Source: Peronospora farinosa (lineage: Eukaryota > Oomycota > Peronosporomycetes > Peronosporales > Peronosporaceae). From it: a stretch of 64,000 nt of DNA. The notes under the pieces are model-generated. The model did not search any database. It saw nothing but the letters and a program-made list of their open reading frames with translations, and was not told where the DNA came from. The DNA is taken from contig CANTFK010000978.1 of assembly GCA_947646735.1 (NCBI GenBank), positions 248,001 through 312,000 on the forward strand, written 5' to 3'. How positions within the stretch are numbered: position 1 is the first letter of the stretch; the number at the start of each line of letters is the position of its first letter. A program made the translations under genes and the position numbers. This document shows positions 1-11,832 of the stretch, in pieces.

Positions 1-2
1 CA

Positions 3-566
3 TTCCCCACCTGGGAAATGCTTAAAAAGCAATAAACTTGTGTGTTTGCACCGCCTAATCAGGCTTATCGTGTGCGCTCACGTTTCCTAGCTACCCGACA
101 GGGTAAGAAAGAATTGTCGGACAATGTCCAAGAGTTGAGAACTCTCATTGCTGCTATGCAGCAGGACCCACTGGCAGAGGAAGTCCGAGTAACCATTTTT
201 ATGGAAGGACTTCGCACTGGGGTCGCCAGGACGAAAGTTTTCCGTGTCCAGCCTTCGACGTTCGAGGAGGCAGTAAGCATAGCGTTTAACGCTGAAATTA
301 ATTTTAAATCTGCTCGATATGGTCTGCCCTGGTATCAATTAAATACCTCTAACAGGGCGGAACCCATGGACCTCAGTCAAGCTGAAGAAGCTGAGCTTCA
401 AGCTGCTGAGCAGCAAGGTAACATCCGTAGATGTTACATGTGCGAAAGCACTAGGCATCTCCGCCCTAGCTGTCCGTTGCGAAAGCAACGTTCAAATCGG
501 CAGAGCCGAAACCCTGCTCCTAGCCAAAAGGCGAGCACGGCAGGGGAAAACGTCAACTCCCAGTAG
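3..566 (+). pseudogene. gag: gag of element A (C-terminal part), zinc knuckle
   Basis: C-terminal part of a retrotransposon Gag (capsid/nucleocapsid). Reading opens at base 3 with FPTWEMLK, but a TAA at 33-35 interrupts it, so the ORF from 42 is not a true start. The segment APPNQAYRVRSRF aligns with YQPPNNEVLLMARF of element B. A CCHC zinc knuckle, CYMCESTRHLRPSC, lies near the C-terminus; the Gly usually found before the His is Arg here. The stop TAG (564-566) sits inside a hairpin and pol continues in the -1 frame. Confidence 0.85.
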
Positions 567-584
567 GCACGGGGCGCCCTACTG
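561..584 (+). promoter_or_regulatory. gag-stop hairpin of element A (candidate recoding signal)
   Basis: CAGTAGG pairs with CCTACTG across a short loop, and the gag stop TAG is in the 5' stem. The pol frame (-1 relative to gag) is open across the stop. Equivalent hairpins exist in B (11809-11832) and D (53956-53981). No canonical heptamer slippery site is left upstream in A. Confidence 0.6.
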
Positions 585-3500
585 GAAAAGAACTAAATTC
601 TGTTAGATCTTTAGGAGGTAAAGGTAAACAGGGCTTAGCCCCAGGTGGTTCTGTGGATGCTCCCATAGAACAAGATTACAAGCCAGGATTGTTGGTTGTG
701 TCGGCAACTGTTAAGGGTTTTGAGAAACCATGGTCAATTTTAATTGACTCAGGGGCGTCAGGTAATTATGTCCGACGTCGTTCCCTTGAAGGGAGTCAGC
801 TGTATGCTGAGGCGCTAGAAGCGCAAGAGGGTCACAGTATAATTGTGCGTCTCGCAACAGGTGTACGTGTCACCGTTCCTAAAGTTCCGTTGAACTTAGG
901 TGTGAAGTTCTTAGACTTCAATAGCGTTGAACGCTGTCTTGTCCTAGATTTGGACTCGAGATATGATCTCATTCTCGGTATGTCCTGGCTGGAACGCCAT
1001 GAGCCGTGGATCGATTGGAGATCCAAAACTTTAGGCGCAACGCGCAATGTTCCTAGCGAAGCTTTGGAGAGTCATGAACCCACCTTCGCTAGAAAAAAAA
1101 AGTGCTATTGGCGCGAGACATTAGCTGATTCAGTTAGTGTGCTGGACATTGGATTGTCTGAGTTGATAAACTCCGATGTCAACAATAATAGTGTCGAGCA
1201 GAGCTCAATGACACTTAGTGGAACGGCACGTACTCCGTTGAGTGATACTCAAATTAATATTGAGACACTAGATGTCGGTAATGACATCGGCTCTCGTATA
1301 GAGCAAGTGAAGGTCGATGACCTTGTTAGTGATATTGGTTGTAAATGCGATTCACTGGATGTCGGTAATGACATCGGCTCTCGTATAGAGCAAGTGAAGG
1401 TCTATGACCTTGTTAGTGATATTGGCTGTAAATGCGATTCACTGGATGTCGGTAATGACATCGGCTCTCGTATAGAGCAAGTGAAGGTTGATGACCTTGT
1501 TAGTGAGGTCACTGGTACTAGTGACTCACTGGATGTCGGTAATGACATCGGCTCTCGTATAGAGCAAGTGAAGGTCGATGACCTTGTTAGTGAGGTCACT
1601 GATACTAGTGACCCACTGGATGTCGATATTGACATCGGCCCTCGCATAGGGCAGGTGAATGTCAAGGGATCGGTTGACCTTGGGGATGATGATATCCCAA
1701 GTACTTTGAAGAGTACGGTCTCGTCAATGAGACGGCAGCGTCGCCAGATGGCGGCTGCAAGACGCAAAGCGTCTGTTTTATCGCATAGTAATGTCAGTGA
1801 CTAGTTGTACACCCTGGTCAACGGAGTGACAGGTGATGTAGATGGTGAGGTTGAACTTGAGGCCCTCCCATCACTAAATGTTTTTTTAGAGCTAGACGAA
1901 ATGTCTGTGGATGAATTTCATCAGGCCTTGAAGGCAGGTGCTCTATCCGATATGGTGGTCATTCGACCTAACCTCGAGCTGAACTCATCCTCGCTTGTCG
2001 ATGAGACAGTCCTTGAAGATACAAAAGCGGCACTAAGTGCACTTAGTGGGACATCTATTCTGAAGGACCCTTCAGATCCCTACTATCCTTTAGTAAAGGA
2101 ATTCCAGGACGTGGTGTGTCACGATCCACCGTCGGTTCTACCACCTGATAGGGGTGTACGTCATGAAATTGACTTGGTTCCCGGAACCAAATACTGCGTA
2201 ACACGGCAGTGGCCTTTACCAAAAGAACAGTGTGACGTCATTGACGAGTTCTTTCGTGCAAAGCACGCGGCGGGCATGGTGCGCGAGAGTAAATCTCCGC
2301 ACTCGACACCCACTTTCTGTGTTAAGAAACCGAATGGTAAATGGCGTATCGTTCATGCTTATAATAAGCTCAATGCAGCCACTATACGTGCACAGACGCC
2401 AATACCTAGAAAGGATGTTCTTCATAACAATATGGTCGGTTGTACCATGTACAGTGTGCTCGACTTAGTCGATGGTTATTATCAATTGCTCATGCGAGCT
2501 AGTGATATTCCGCTTACTGCTGTTAGTACTCCGAGCGGTATGCTCTGGGAGTGGTTAGTGATGACCCAAGGGCTATCTAATGCTCCGGCTACGTTTAACC
2601 GTTTGGTGACGCACTTGTTTCGACCCCATCGAAGTTATGCACAGACGTACTTCGATGACATTTTTGTCCATAGTCGAGCTGAACATGGGCGGTCAGATAT
2701 TGAGAACCATATTGTTCATTTACGAGCTGTGCTCGAGTTATATGCTAATGCATCTAAGTGCATCTTCGGGACCGAAGAGATTCCCTTTCTAGGGTGCTTC
2801 ATTGGGAAACGGGGCCTACGAGCGGATCCCGCCAAGATCAAAGCCATAGTCGATGGGGCTGTTCCACAGTCTCAGAAGGACTTGCGTAAATGGCTTGGCC
2901 TTGCCAATTACTTACACAAGTACAGCGAGAATTACGCTGATATGGCTCGGCCGTTATCCAATCTCCTTAAAAGGATGTGGAATGGTGTTGGCACGCCGAA
3001 CACGAGGATGCTATTCAAGCGGTGAAGGATAGCCTTTTTCATGATCCTATTTTGGCTTTGCCAGACCCTGATCGACCGTTTAGCGTCGTCTGTGACGCGT
3101 CGGATTTTGCCATTGGCAGTGCTCTGTTACAAACAGATGATGAAGGCCGTGAGCGCGTAATCGCTTTTGAATCTCGCCAGCTGAAAGCTGCAGAAAAGAA
3201 CTATTCAGTTCATGACAAAGAGCTACTTGCGATGAAGTATGCTCTTGTCAAATTCAGAGTTCATCTGCTGGGCTCAAAGCCTTTTGTGATCTATACCGAT
3301 CATGCGTCGTTACGCACTGCGACTCAGTCGCCGCATCTCTCGCAGAGAATGGCCAGATGGCTGTCATTCTTTGCCGAATATAATTTCGAGGTGAAGTATG
3401 AGCCTGGCAAGGAAAATGCTTTGGCTGATGCGTTGTCACGCAGACCTGACTATGAGCTTGCTCATGTTACGAAGTTGTCGTCTTCGATCTTTGATCTAAT

Positions 3501-5242
3501 TCGTACAGCTTACGTTGAAGACTATCATTGTGTAGGCTTTTGGCAGTGACGAGTTAAATAATCGGACATTAAATTGTCGGCACGATTACGTGCGAGCCTT
3601 CATCGATATTCTATTGATCAGGGGCTGTTGTACTATCGTAAAGATGTGGCGGATCCTCCGCGTATTGTGGTTCTTCATGACGAGGATTTGAGGTATCGTA
3701 TTCTCTAAGAGGTACATGACACCGCCATCGGGGGTCATTTGGGTCGTGAAAAGACCTATGGGGCAGTATGCCAAAGTTATTGGTGACCCAAATTATATAA
3801 ATGGGTGAACACATATGTGCGTACGTGTAAAACGTGTCAACGGGTGAAACCCTCGCCCCATTCGGCAGCGCCGCTGGCTAGTTTGCCTATTCCCACTGGG
3901 TGCTGGGAGTCCATTAGTATGGACTTTGTATTTGGCCTACCGAAAGATTCGCATGACAATACAGGTATTGTGGTCTATGTTGACCGCTTGAGCAAGATGG
4001 CTCACTTAGCGGCTGTGCCAGATTCGATCGATGGTGTGGGTACAGCGGAGCTGTTTATCGATCGTGTGTTTCGCCAACATGGCTTGCCAGTGGCAATTGT
4101 TTCTGATCGTGATCCTCGTTTCACGAGTAAATTTTGGAAGTCCGTCTTCCAGGTGCTGGGGACCCGTTTGGACATGTCCACAGCAGATCATCCGCAGACT
4201 GATGGTCAAACCGAACGCGTGAATCGCGTTGTTGAAGATATCCTACGCAGCGTTTGTGCTGAAACACCTAAGCTATGGAGCGCTATGCTCCATGTAGTTG
4301 AGTTTGCACTCGATAATTTCGTGCACGCCTCTACCGGCTACACTCCATTCTATGTCAATGGTCTCACACACCCACGCGTTCCGTTAACGCTACCACCGAG
4401 TGGTTCAGGGCTTGGTGGGGGAGAGGTTGCCGATCGGCTTGCTGATGTCAGCCCTAATACTGTTAAGAAACAGGCAAATGCGTTTCTCGCAACGCCACTA
4501 AATGTCTTACGACATGTGCAAGATGCAATGGCTGATAGTCAAGATAAACAAAAGGAATATGCAGATGCGAAAGGAATAGGTTGTATTAATGATTATGAGG
4601 TCGGAGATCAAGTATTATTGAATGCTAAAATCTACCTACCAATGTAGTATCCGCTGTCTTTAAGACGAAGTTGCGTCCGCGCTTTATCGGACCCTTTACG
4701 GTCATTGCCAAGAAAGGCACAGCGTATACGCTTAATTTGCCGCGCAAATTGCGTACACATCCTGTGTTCTACGTCGGCATGCTGAAACCATATCGGGATC
4801 CGTCCTAAATAGACGCTAAGGCGCTTGCGCCGAGCCCATTGGCATTGTCGCGGGACGAAGCATCTGCGCCAACATGTCAAGCTGACCCTGCACTCGGATT
4901 CGACTCTCTTCCAGGGACTCGAGGCGATAATTAATCGAATGCACAGTCTCACGGAGAGACTGCACCTCTTGAGGTAGCTCGGCATGAGCTTTTGTCGGTA
5001 TACCGTCCCCCTCCGGCTTTGCTTGATGGACAGGGGAACCTTCAGTTCCATGTTGAATGCTGTTGCAGAAACGTCGCCGCCGTGGTCAAAACCAGTATCT
5101 GGTGAAGTGGCAGGGTTATCCCGAGTCGTGGAATTCATGGGAGCTTGAGACTACCCTTCGGCAGGACTGCCCATACGCCGTGGACGTTTTTGAGCGTCGT
5201 GCGCAGGGTCCGCCTGTTGGCGCTGACGCTTCTCACCAGTAA
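563..5242 (+). pseudogene. pol: pol of element A: protease, RT, RNase H, integrase, chromodomain (broken)
   Basis: Protease has DSGASGNYV near 750. RT (about 2080-2900) keeps the catalytic motif YFDDIFVHS. RNase H (2977-3549) shows VCDASDFAIGSAL and YTDHASLRT. Integrase (about 3590-4808) has the HHCC finger ending CKTCQRVKP and the core residues in MDFVFGLPKD, SDRDPRF and QTDGQTERVN. The chromodomain is at 5057-5242 (YLVKWQGYPESWNSWE). Breaks: TAG at 1802-1804, a frameshift between RT and RNase H near 3000, stop codons near 3708 and 3784 (the latter TGG to TGA by alignment with D), a frameshift near 4640, and TAA at 4806-4808. The reading frame therefore changes at least three times. Confidence 0.88.
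1268..1680 (+). repeat. 87-bp tandem repeat inside the pol linker of element A
   Basis: Four units start at 1268, 1355, 1442 and 1529, and a diverged fifth starts at 1616. The period of 87 bp keeps frame and encodes a 29-residue acidic unit beginning LDVGNDIGSRIEQVKVDDLV. It lies between the protease and RT domains, a normally variable linker. Confidence 0.92.
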
Positions 5243-6103
5243 TGGTGAGGGTAGGCGGGTTAGCGGCCTTGGCCTGTCGTGGACTCGCGGCTACAGGGGT
5301 AGCCGAAACATTGGGCTGCTGGGTAGCAGACGCATAATGCGTTCGTTGAGACTTCAATTTTCCCCGGGCCTTCAATTTAGCTTAATCGTAACGCATCTTC
5401 CGCTCGAGTCGAACATCTGCCACATCGGCGCTTGCCCGTAGGACCCACATGCTGCTTAAACGTCGCGCATAATGCGCCCAGCGGCTGAAAGCCGTGTCTT
5501 CTTCGTCCTTGGTTTCCCCCGCGAACAGAAGGATGGGATCACCCTTTATTGGAGGAACTGGCGCACCGCGCACTTTCCTGTTAAGGCGTGCCAAGTATTG
5601 GCTTTGTGTAGTGATGTGGGGTTCCAGATATTGTTGTCGAAGTGCCGTGCGCGTGGCAACATCCTCAGGTGAAATGGCCTCAGGCCCAATGGTTATACTA
5701 AAAAGGGAATGCCCAGACGCTTTCTTTAGGCGTTCTATCACCGTAGGTGGCTTGAACCTGTACTGTCGGTGGTCCTGCAGTCTCGTAATATTCTTCGTCC
5801 GGCGCTTGGCGCCTTCCTCTTGGTCGATGGTCTGCTGTTGCCGCTCGTCGAGTGGGTTGGTAACCGTTACCGTTGATGATACGTCAGGCGGGTCACGTAA
5901 CGCTGTTAGCGCATCTGCAGCACCACGTTCAGGGAACGGATTCGGTGGATTCGATGACTAGTGTCATCTTCACCCGTGAGGGTTGCTTAAGGGGATCCAT
6001 CAGGTCCCACAAAGACGGTGTCACTTTCGTAATCAACCGCTTCGTCAGGGTCACCTTTGATAAGGTTCCGTAGAGTCTGTGACTCACTGCCAGGAGGCGT
6101 CAT
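4816..6103 (-). pseudogene. antisense ORF of element A (aORF-A), degenerate
   Basis: On the minus strand an ATG at 6103 opens MTPPGSESQTLRNL followed by GDPDEAVDYESD, matching the acidic N-terminal motifs of the antisense proteins of B (DEDPSLIVDY) and D (DVDPELVVDY). The middle is seen in pieces at 5741-5382 and 5375-5151. The C-terminus (about 5000 to stop 4816) is a coiled coil with LRETVHSINYRLESLEES and GQLDMLAQML. At least one in-frame stop follows DGSP near 5990, and frame changes occur between the pieces. The gene lies between pol and the 3' LTR and overlaps the chromodomain in antisense. Function is unknown. Confidence 0.65.
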
Positions 6104-6214
6104 GCTGTGTGATGTGAACAAACCGTGAGGTTTTAAGTGTTCGCTAAAGCACTACCTCTATGAGGAAAATTGTCGAGTGACATTCTATGGGAACGTCAGT
6201 CTGGTGGGGGAGGG

Positions 6215-6852
6215 TGTAACGGGGTTACACGACGGTTGTAGCGTCTTTCCGAGAGTTTACGGTTAAACTCCCTTTTGTATTGCATATAATGCATTATTAT
6301 ACTTCTCTTTAGAGAGGTATTAAGTATGAGCGTTAAGATACGGTATTCGGTAATACCGTATCTTATCGATTGAGATTCGATAAATCGATAACGCTGTACT
6401 AAGTACATCATACACAGATGTTTAGACGATACGTCGTCCAATAGCAAAGTCTGCATATAATAATTACTATTATAGTAATTAACCTAGTGTAGTGTACTTA
6501 GAGTAGGACTATTCATAAAATCTTAAAGCATAAATAAAATCAGTTCTCCTTTTGAGTTTAAGATCGCAAGTCGTTCTGACTTGTTCTCTTGTGCACTTCG
6601 TGCGTTGGTTCTCTGAACCTTAAAGCTTCTAGCTTGTTCTTGCACTCTGTGCGTTGGTTCTCTGAACCTTAAGCTTATTGCTTGCTGACTAAAAGTCTCT
6701 CCTACTTCCTTAGAACAGGGTGACTTTAAGTCGTTTAACTAGTTTCTTAGAGCTAAGTGGCTTTTAGCCTTAACTCTATTTAGTTCCCTAGAACTAAGAG
6801 GCTTCCAGCCGAAAGTCTTCCTCTGACTAAAGCGCTGTGCAGCTCAGCTACA
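6215..6852 (+). repeat. 3' LTR of element A
   Basis: Starts TGTAACGGGG directly after a purine tract (GGTGGGGGAGGG) that fits a polypurine tract, and ends GCTACA, about 638 bp. The TGTAAC...TACA ends match those of the LTRs of B and D. It contains strong hairpins (for example AGATACGGTATT paired with AATACCGTATCT around 6335-6362) and a duplicated segment near 6590-6680. The end is inferred by analogy because the 5' LTR is outside the window. Confidence 0.75.
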
Positions 6853-6867
6853 GCGTGGCTCGTCAGC

Positions 6868-7495
6868 GTGGCTCGTCAGCGCGAGTGCCCTCGTCTGTGA
6901 ACACGCCGGCAGCCGTCGAAGAACCGTCCGCCCGCGAAAGAGGCGAGGCGACTGATGAAAAGAGATTCGCGGCCCTCGCCGCAGACTAACCGCCTGGCAA
7001 AGCTCGAGTCTTCGCAGCGCGTTTGGTACGAAGACAAGAGGATGCTTGGAGCTTCGAGAGCGGCATGTTGCGTCCAAGCTTGGAGCGAACATGCGTGGAC
7101 GCCCCATGGCCATAGACGCGCTTGGGCCGCTGAAGGAGAAGCTAGAAGCACCTCGCGTGCGCGCTCGTTGCCCTGATAAAGGCGAGTCTAAGAACGCCTC
7201 GCTCGCGCCGCCGCGCGGACAGCCGTCAACTCAGTATTGCATGTCGGCACGAGCAATCGAGCCTATGGCCGCACCGCGTCAAGAAGCGCCGCCACCTGCG
7301 ACGCAAACGGCGGCAGCGATAGGAAACTACGTAATGCACACCCCGAGTCAGCGAAAACTCAACATTCGCACATTCGATGGGACGGAGCTTTACAAAGGGC
7401 TCGGGAGCGGGTTCTTTAATTTGGGGACGCACCTTCATGCGCGCCGTGAGCCTCGCTGAAGCGATGTGTGGATTCTCGTGGACGGAGGACGTGAA
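6868..7495 (+). mobile_element. Ty1/copia gag fragment, truncated
   Basis: Homologous to 19163-19790, the 5' internal and gag region of the copia element, with visible divergence of several percent. It ends at the codons for WTEDVK, exactly where the copia copy in the right inverted-repeat arm (50247) begins. Encoded fragments include FDGTELYKGLGSGF. No LTR or pol accompanies it. Confidence 0.85.
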
Positions 7496-8994
7496 GGACC
7501 CCTGCATCATAACATTACAATAATATTATAATATATGTGCTAGCAAACCCCTTCGACCATGCGTAGATATAATCGAGATGGCAAACTGACATGGCGCGGA
7601 TTGTATAGGAGTAGTAAGAGACGCAAAATAGAGTGTTGAGCCTGGAGAACATTACGTTGTGCACGAGGCTGTTTCCAAACGGTTCCTATCTTGACGATAT
7701 TGAAGGCGTGCCATTAACAAGTGACAAAGACAAAAAGTAGATTGCCTACCTGATTGTGTGTTTCTACAAAGCAGCATGTCAGCGTTCATGTACGCGTACC
7801 ATACATGTACTGGTGGACAATTGGATTTCTAGCGATTAATAGTTTTTGTCTCTCAGGTTCAGCCAAATCAAAGCTGGTAAAGAGGATAATGTGGTATTTC
7901 AAGTTATGCTCAAACATAACTCCAGCCAGTTATACCGTTTTCTTTAATTGTGATGGCGACTGAGAAACGGCGCAATATGGTGCTGCATTTTGAATTGAAC
8001 CGCCCTGTCATCATGTCGGATGCTGCTGGTGGTTGTAGCACGTTCGGTTGCCGTGCCAAAGAACCTGTTCTCAGTACTGCGTTGCCCAATGGATGATAAA
8101 GAGGCTTTGGAGCTACGATTGAGCCTGGTATCAGCCTGCAAAAGAGTATGCTCCCGTTCTCGTGTCCGACAATCACTTTGAGACGTGATGCAAAAGCTCC
8201 ATTTACTTGACGGAAAACAACATGAAGCTACCAAGCAATTGGCTGTAACGTATCCAAGTCTCGACTACAGGAAGCGTGGAGTCAAGGACGGTACTACTTG
8301 TTGCCATCATTTTGCAATTTCTATCTTACTTTACGTCCCTCGAAGTGACGTAAGAGGAGCTCAATGTGACGCTTGTGTTTCGTACTCTTGGTGACGATGT
8401 TGTAGAGGTTGTACAGGAATTGGATCTCCTTGTAGACGGTCACCACCTGATCGGACTTCCAACAATGGCAGACCATTTCCGTCTCAAGCTACAACCAAGT
8501 GCTCGTTGTGTTGCTACGTTCTACCGTGATGGATCTGAAGCTGACGACACGGCTTTAGCTTTGGGCACACTCATCAAGGTACCATTCTCCACCAAGCTCG
8601 CGAAGGAAGGGGCCTACTCACCCAACAACTGAGAGTGATTTACGAATACTAGTCTATCCAGGAGACGCCTGAAGGTATGCTTGAAGGTGCTAGTATACTG
8701 GCACTTCGTGACTACTAGGAGTGGTGGAGCGCCCACGCCGAAAATGGCCAGTATGGAAAATTGCTGCTTATTGATGAAGACAAGGCAGTGATGAACGGCG
8801 ATGTCGCTGTCGTTTTGACTATCACATCGAGGCAAAGCACTCTCACAGTGTGGACGTGCGTGACATGCGTTCAGGAGCTTCTGTGGGCTTTGAAAAGTTG
8901 TGGGAAGTATTTATAGTGGATAGAGCTTTTGCAACCATCACGGAGTTAAAATTAATTCATTCGCTGTCCAAGATGTACACGGTGTAGCTTTGCT
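7496..8994. other. Degenerate host-like DNA, no recognised gene
   Basis: Codon-like but broken sequence without transposon motifs. The most coding-like piece is 8366-8632 (+), 88 aa (VVEVVQELDLLVDGHHLIGL and RDGSEADDTALALG), preceded by another open piece at 8185-8394. I do not recognise either protein. They could be exons or remnants of one host gene; no convincing start, splice sites or family motif could be fixed. Confidence 0.3.
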
Positions 8995-9078
8995 ATGTCG
9001 ACAGTGACTTGGGGCAGGAGAAACTTGACAGAGGTTTGTGTCTCAGACCTAGCTGATGATTTGCTTATTGTATTTTGC

Positions 9079-10069
9079 TTATCGCTTGCGCCAACCTTTT
9101 TCTTCGAGACCTCGTTTTCGGTGCCGTTTTTTCCTCTTCGAAGTCAGTTGTTCTTCCTCCTGCTCAACGTTTCTCGTCTTTTTATTCTCCTCATCATCAT
9201 CTTCTTTTCCGCGACTGAGAAAGAGCCTCACTATCGCTATGCTCTTCTTCGTTGCCATTACCCGTACTATCGGTGGCCGCCGCTGCTGCAGCAGCAGCAC
9301 CTCGTCGTTTTTTGTTGACGTGAGCTGATACGTGTTGCTGGCAATAAGGGTCGACACCTGCGTGCCGGGGTATGTTTTGCTGGAGATTTGGTCGTTTTAC
9401 TTTCTTCACGTAAATTCGAGTCTACTTCAGAAGCAGAGGCGTCAAGACTTTCCAAGCCACTCACTTCCTTGCTCGCAGACGCAGCAGATACAGATGCGAC
9501 GCGCATGCATTTTCGAGAGTTGCGCGAAGAAAGAGAGGGAGCTGCAGAACCCGTACTATCACTGGCAATACCCGTGCGTTTTCGGATTCGCTTTGACGCG
9601 CGTTGGTGTAAAACGATTCAGGGTCAAGAAATTCTTCGTTGGCTGTCTTACTTCTCGACGCGTGAGATTTAAAGCAGTGGCCTTCATTGCTTGATCATCG
9701 TTCTCGTCTGCGAAACTCTTTTCTACCATGTCGTTATTGCTTTCTCATTGCAAACAGCTTCGTTCTCTTCTTTACGAGCCGCAGCCTCCATTTCCGCTTC
9801 AGCGTCTTCGCAAAGTGCAGCAATTCCACACCCTTTCGTCTCGCTTTAGGCTACTCGCGATACTCTCCATCCGTCACCACATGCTGACAAAAAAGATAAA
9901 TCGGTTCTGCAAACTGCATCCACTCAAAAGTCACACCTTCTGCAACTCGCAACTCGATCCTTTATCTTTGTCAAGTTCACTTGCTTCTCATCGTTTCCAG
10001 CCTACTTCTCTCCTTTTGTCAGTGTAAACATGGCTGGATCCATATCTTTGCTCTTTGCCACCAACACAA
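9079..10069 (-). pseudogene. Basic/acidic low-complexity host gene, 3' part, cut by element B
   Basis: Minus-strand open pieces encode Lys/Arg/Glu-rich protein, for example EDAEAEMEAAARKEENEA, an alanine run after HVNKKRRG, EEEHSDSEALSQSRKRR, and KRKKRHRKRGLEEKG near the end. This composition fits a nuclear protein, but no domain is recognised. Frames change several times, so it is either intron-containing or a pseudogene. The 5' part lies at 18176-18716 on the other side of element B, which carries target duplication CACAA at 10065-10069 and 18176-18180. Confidence 0.45.
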
Positions 10070-10673
10070 TGTAACAGGGTACCTAGTTACACGTAAACAT
10101 TAAGTAATATACTTAATGTTTGGTCTAAAAGTATCCATGATTACTTTTGACCAGTCACTTGGGTGCGACACACAAATGTGATCCACCCTCGTGAATGTGA
10201 TATCCATTGATGGATTCACATGAGAAGGGATGACGCTAGTTGGAGCTAGGCATCACGACGTCTCAGAAGGACGTCAGTTGCGATCTTAAATCTAGATTTA
10301 AGATCATGCGACAGGATACGCTTCTAAAGAGTCGCGTATCCGATCTATATATATATATATATATAGCCAATCAGTAGTTAAACATATATTTAGTTATAAT
10401 TAATTAATATATCTCAGTCTTGAATTTCCTTAAACAGAAACACCACGCACGAGAAGTTGAAAGACTTCTGCGTGACGTCGGTGTTCTAAGTGTTAAGAAG
10501 TTCGTTGCACTCTCGCTTAAGCGAGAGGCAACTGGTGGTACGACTGCTTAAGCAGTCGACCAACCTCCCAACCACCCTCGCACGCGAAGGTAAGACGGTA
10601 TAACCGCTTCCTCGCTTGTGCATAAGGTGTGTGCTCGTAATACGAGGCAACTTCATAGAAGTGCCCGTCTACA
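10070..10673 (+). repeat. 5' LTR of element B
   Basis: TGTAACAGGG ... GTCTACA, 604 bp. It is composed largely of successive inverted repeats, such as AACATTAAGT/ACTTAATGTT, GATCTTAAATC/GATTTAAGATC, GGATACGC/GCGTATCC and TCTCGCTTAAGCGAGA. A (TA)n run near 10345-10365 is 8 bp longer than in the 3' LTR. Confidence 0.93.
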
Positions 10674-10675
10674 CT

Positions 10676-10693
10676 TGGTAGCACTAGTAGTCC
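10676..10693 (+). other. Primer binding site of element B
   Basis: TGGTAGCACTAGTAGTCC begins 2 nt after the 5' LTR. TGG complements the CCA end of a tRNA. Element D has TGGTAGCAC at the equivalent place, so the two probably share a primer tRNA; which tRNA was not determined. Confidence 0.7.
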
Positions 10694-10717
10694 TTCCCAC
10701 GACCCGTCTCTCTGAGC

Positions 10718-11814
10718 GTGCGTGTGGTTGACATGGTCCTTAATATGGACTGGAGTGACTTCCCTCACCTCTCCCAACATCATAGGGAGTTGGCAGAGCA
10801 TATGGCGCAGGGACTTGGTGAACAAGCCCTGGTCAATCTCTTGCATTGTCCTCCTGAGCAACATGTTGCTCAGTTGGAGCAATTTGAGTCGTTTGTGCTC
10901 GGACAGCGTAGAAACGCGTCCGAGGTAAACAGCCAAGCCACCGCTGAGTCCATCACTAAGACTCAGGATGAGCTTAGGCTTGAGCAGGCACGTAATGAGG
11001 CGCTCAACAGGACTGTTGAGACGCTCTCTGCCCGGCTGCTCAACCGAGGCCCATTCGGATGGACCCTCCGAAGTTCGATGGAACTAGCCCTCACACGATT
11101 GTTCACTGGCTATTAGCAGTGTAGCAATGTGGAGTGGCGCAGCTCATCGAAGACGACACCAGAATGGTGTCGTATGCCATGTCCAACTTGCGTGGCAAAG
11201 CGTCAGAGTGGGCATACTCTGCGCTGATGGCTAATGCTGATGCATTTCCATCATGGGCGATCTTTAAGTCATAGATTCGCGCCATGTATCAGCCGCCTAA
11301 CAACGAAGTGTTGCTTATGGCGCGCTTCTTTGGAGCACGACAGGCGAAACACTCTCTGCAAGAGTTTGTGCGGGAGATGCGTTCGCTGTCGGCGTCCATC
11401 AATGGGGAACCGATACTTGAGCGTATCAAGGTGGACACGTTCATGAATGGACTTAGGCATGGCCCATCGCGTCAGGCCCTTTTCAGAAAGGTTCCAGCGA
11501 CGATGGAAGAGGCAATTGACATTGCCTTAGTTGAGGAGCAATCCTACAACAGCGCCTCGGCGACAGCCTATTACAGGCCGTCGTCCGAGAGGTCTGATGC
11601 CACTCCTATGGAGTTAGGCAATGCAGATGTGATCTGCTACAAGTGCGGCAAGCGAGGCCATATGATGGCTCGCTGCTACGCCAAGGTAGCTGCTGGTGCT
11701 AAGGCACCCAGCAAAAGGTCTCCCAATCCGAAGGGAGGTGCGAAAAACCAGCGTGCACGACGCATGGATTCAGCACCTGATCAAGATGGGTCGGTAAATA
11801 TGGGAGCGCAGTAG
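10718..11814 (+). pseudogene. gag: gag of element B (frameshift and nonsense)
   Basis: The N-terminal part (10718 to about 11050) is helical and Gln/Glu-rich (LEQARNEALNRTVETLSARL). A frameshift near 11050 moves to PPKFDGTSPHTIVHWLL, then nonsense codons interrupt near 11105-11131 and 11272. The C-terminal half (11284-11814) is open with QPPNNEVLLMARFFGARQ and the CCHC knuckle CYKCGKRGHMMARC. Gag ends at TAG 11812-11814 within a conserved hairpin; pol follows in the -1 frame. Confidence 0.85.
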
Positions 11815-11832
11815 GGGCGGGATGCCCTACTG
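11809..11832 (+). promoter_or_regulatory. gag-stop hairpin of element B
   Basis: CAGTAGGG pairs with CCCTACTG (8 bp) around an 8-nt loop; the gag TAG is in the stem. The -1 frame is open through it into protease. The nearest slippery-like sequence, G-AAA-AAC about 65 nt upstream, is non-canonical and too far away, so the slip site may have decayed. Confidence 0.6.

Larger units (their letters stand above)
1..6852 (+). mobile_element. Ty3/gypsy chromovirus A, 5'-truncated by window edge, degenerate
   Basis: Order on the plus strand is gag end, protease, reverse transcriptase, RNase H, integrase, chromodomain, antisense ORF (minus) and 3' LTR. This is the Ty3/gypsy order, and the C-terminal chromodomain makes it a chromovirus. 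The 5' LTR and N-terminal gag lie outside the window. Several stops and frameshifts show it cannot encode intact proteins. It is related to elements B and D in this window by motif order, by the gag-stop hairpin and by the antisense gene. Confidence 0.9.

Noticed and set aside
1268..1680. Regular repeats that could look like a CRISPR array
   Set aside because: The 87-bp units are contiguous and in frame within pol, with no unique spacers.
1402..1767. 121-aa minus-strand ORF in element A
   Set aside because: Complement of the 87-bp repeats; repeats the same short peptide and has no independent support.
6870..7459. Overlapping ORFs of 90-137 aa as host genes
   Set aside because: The region aligns with copia 5' internal/gag sequence at 19163-19790.
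10345..10365. TA-repeat as a promoter TATA element
   Set aside because: It is a simple (TA)n run whose length differs between the two LTRs; oomycete promoters mostly lack TATA boxes.
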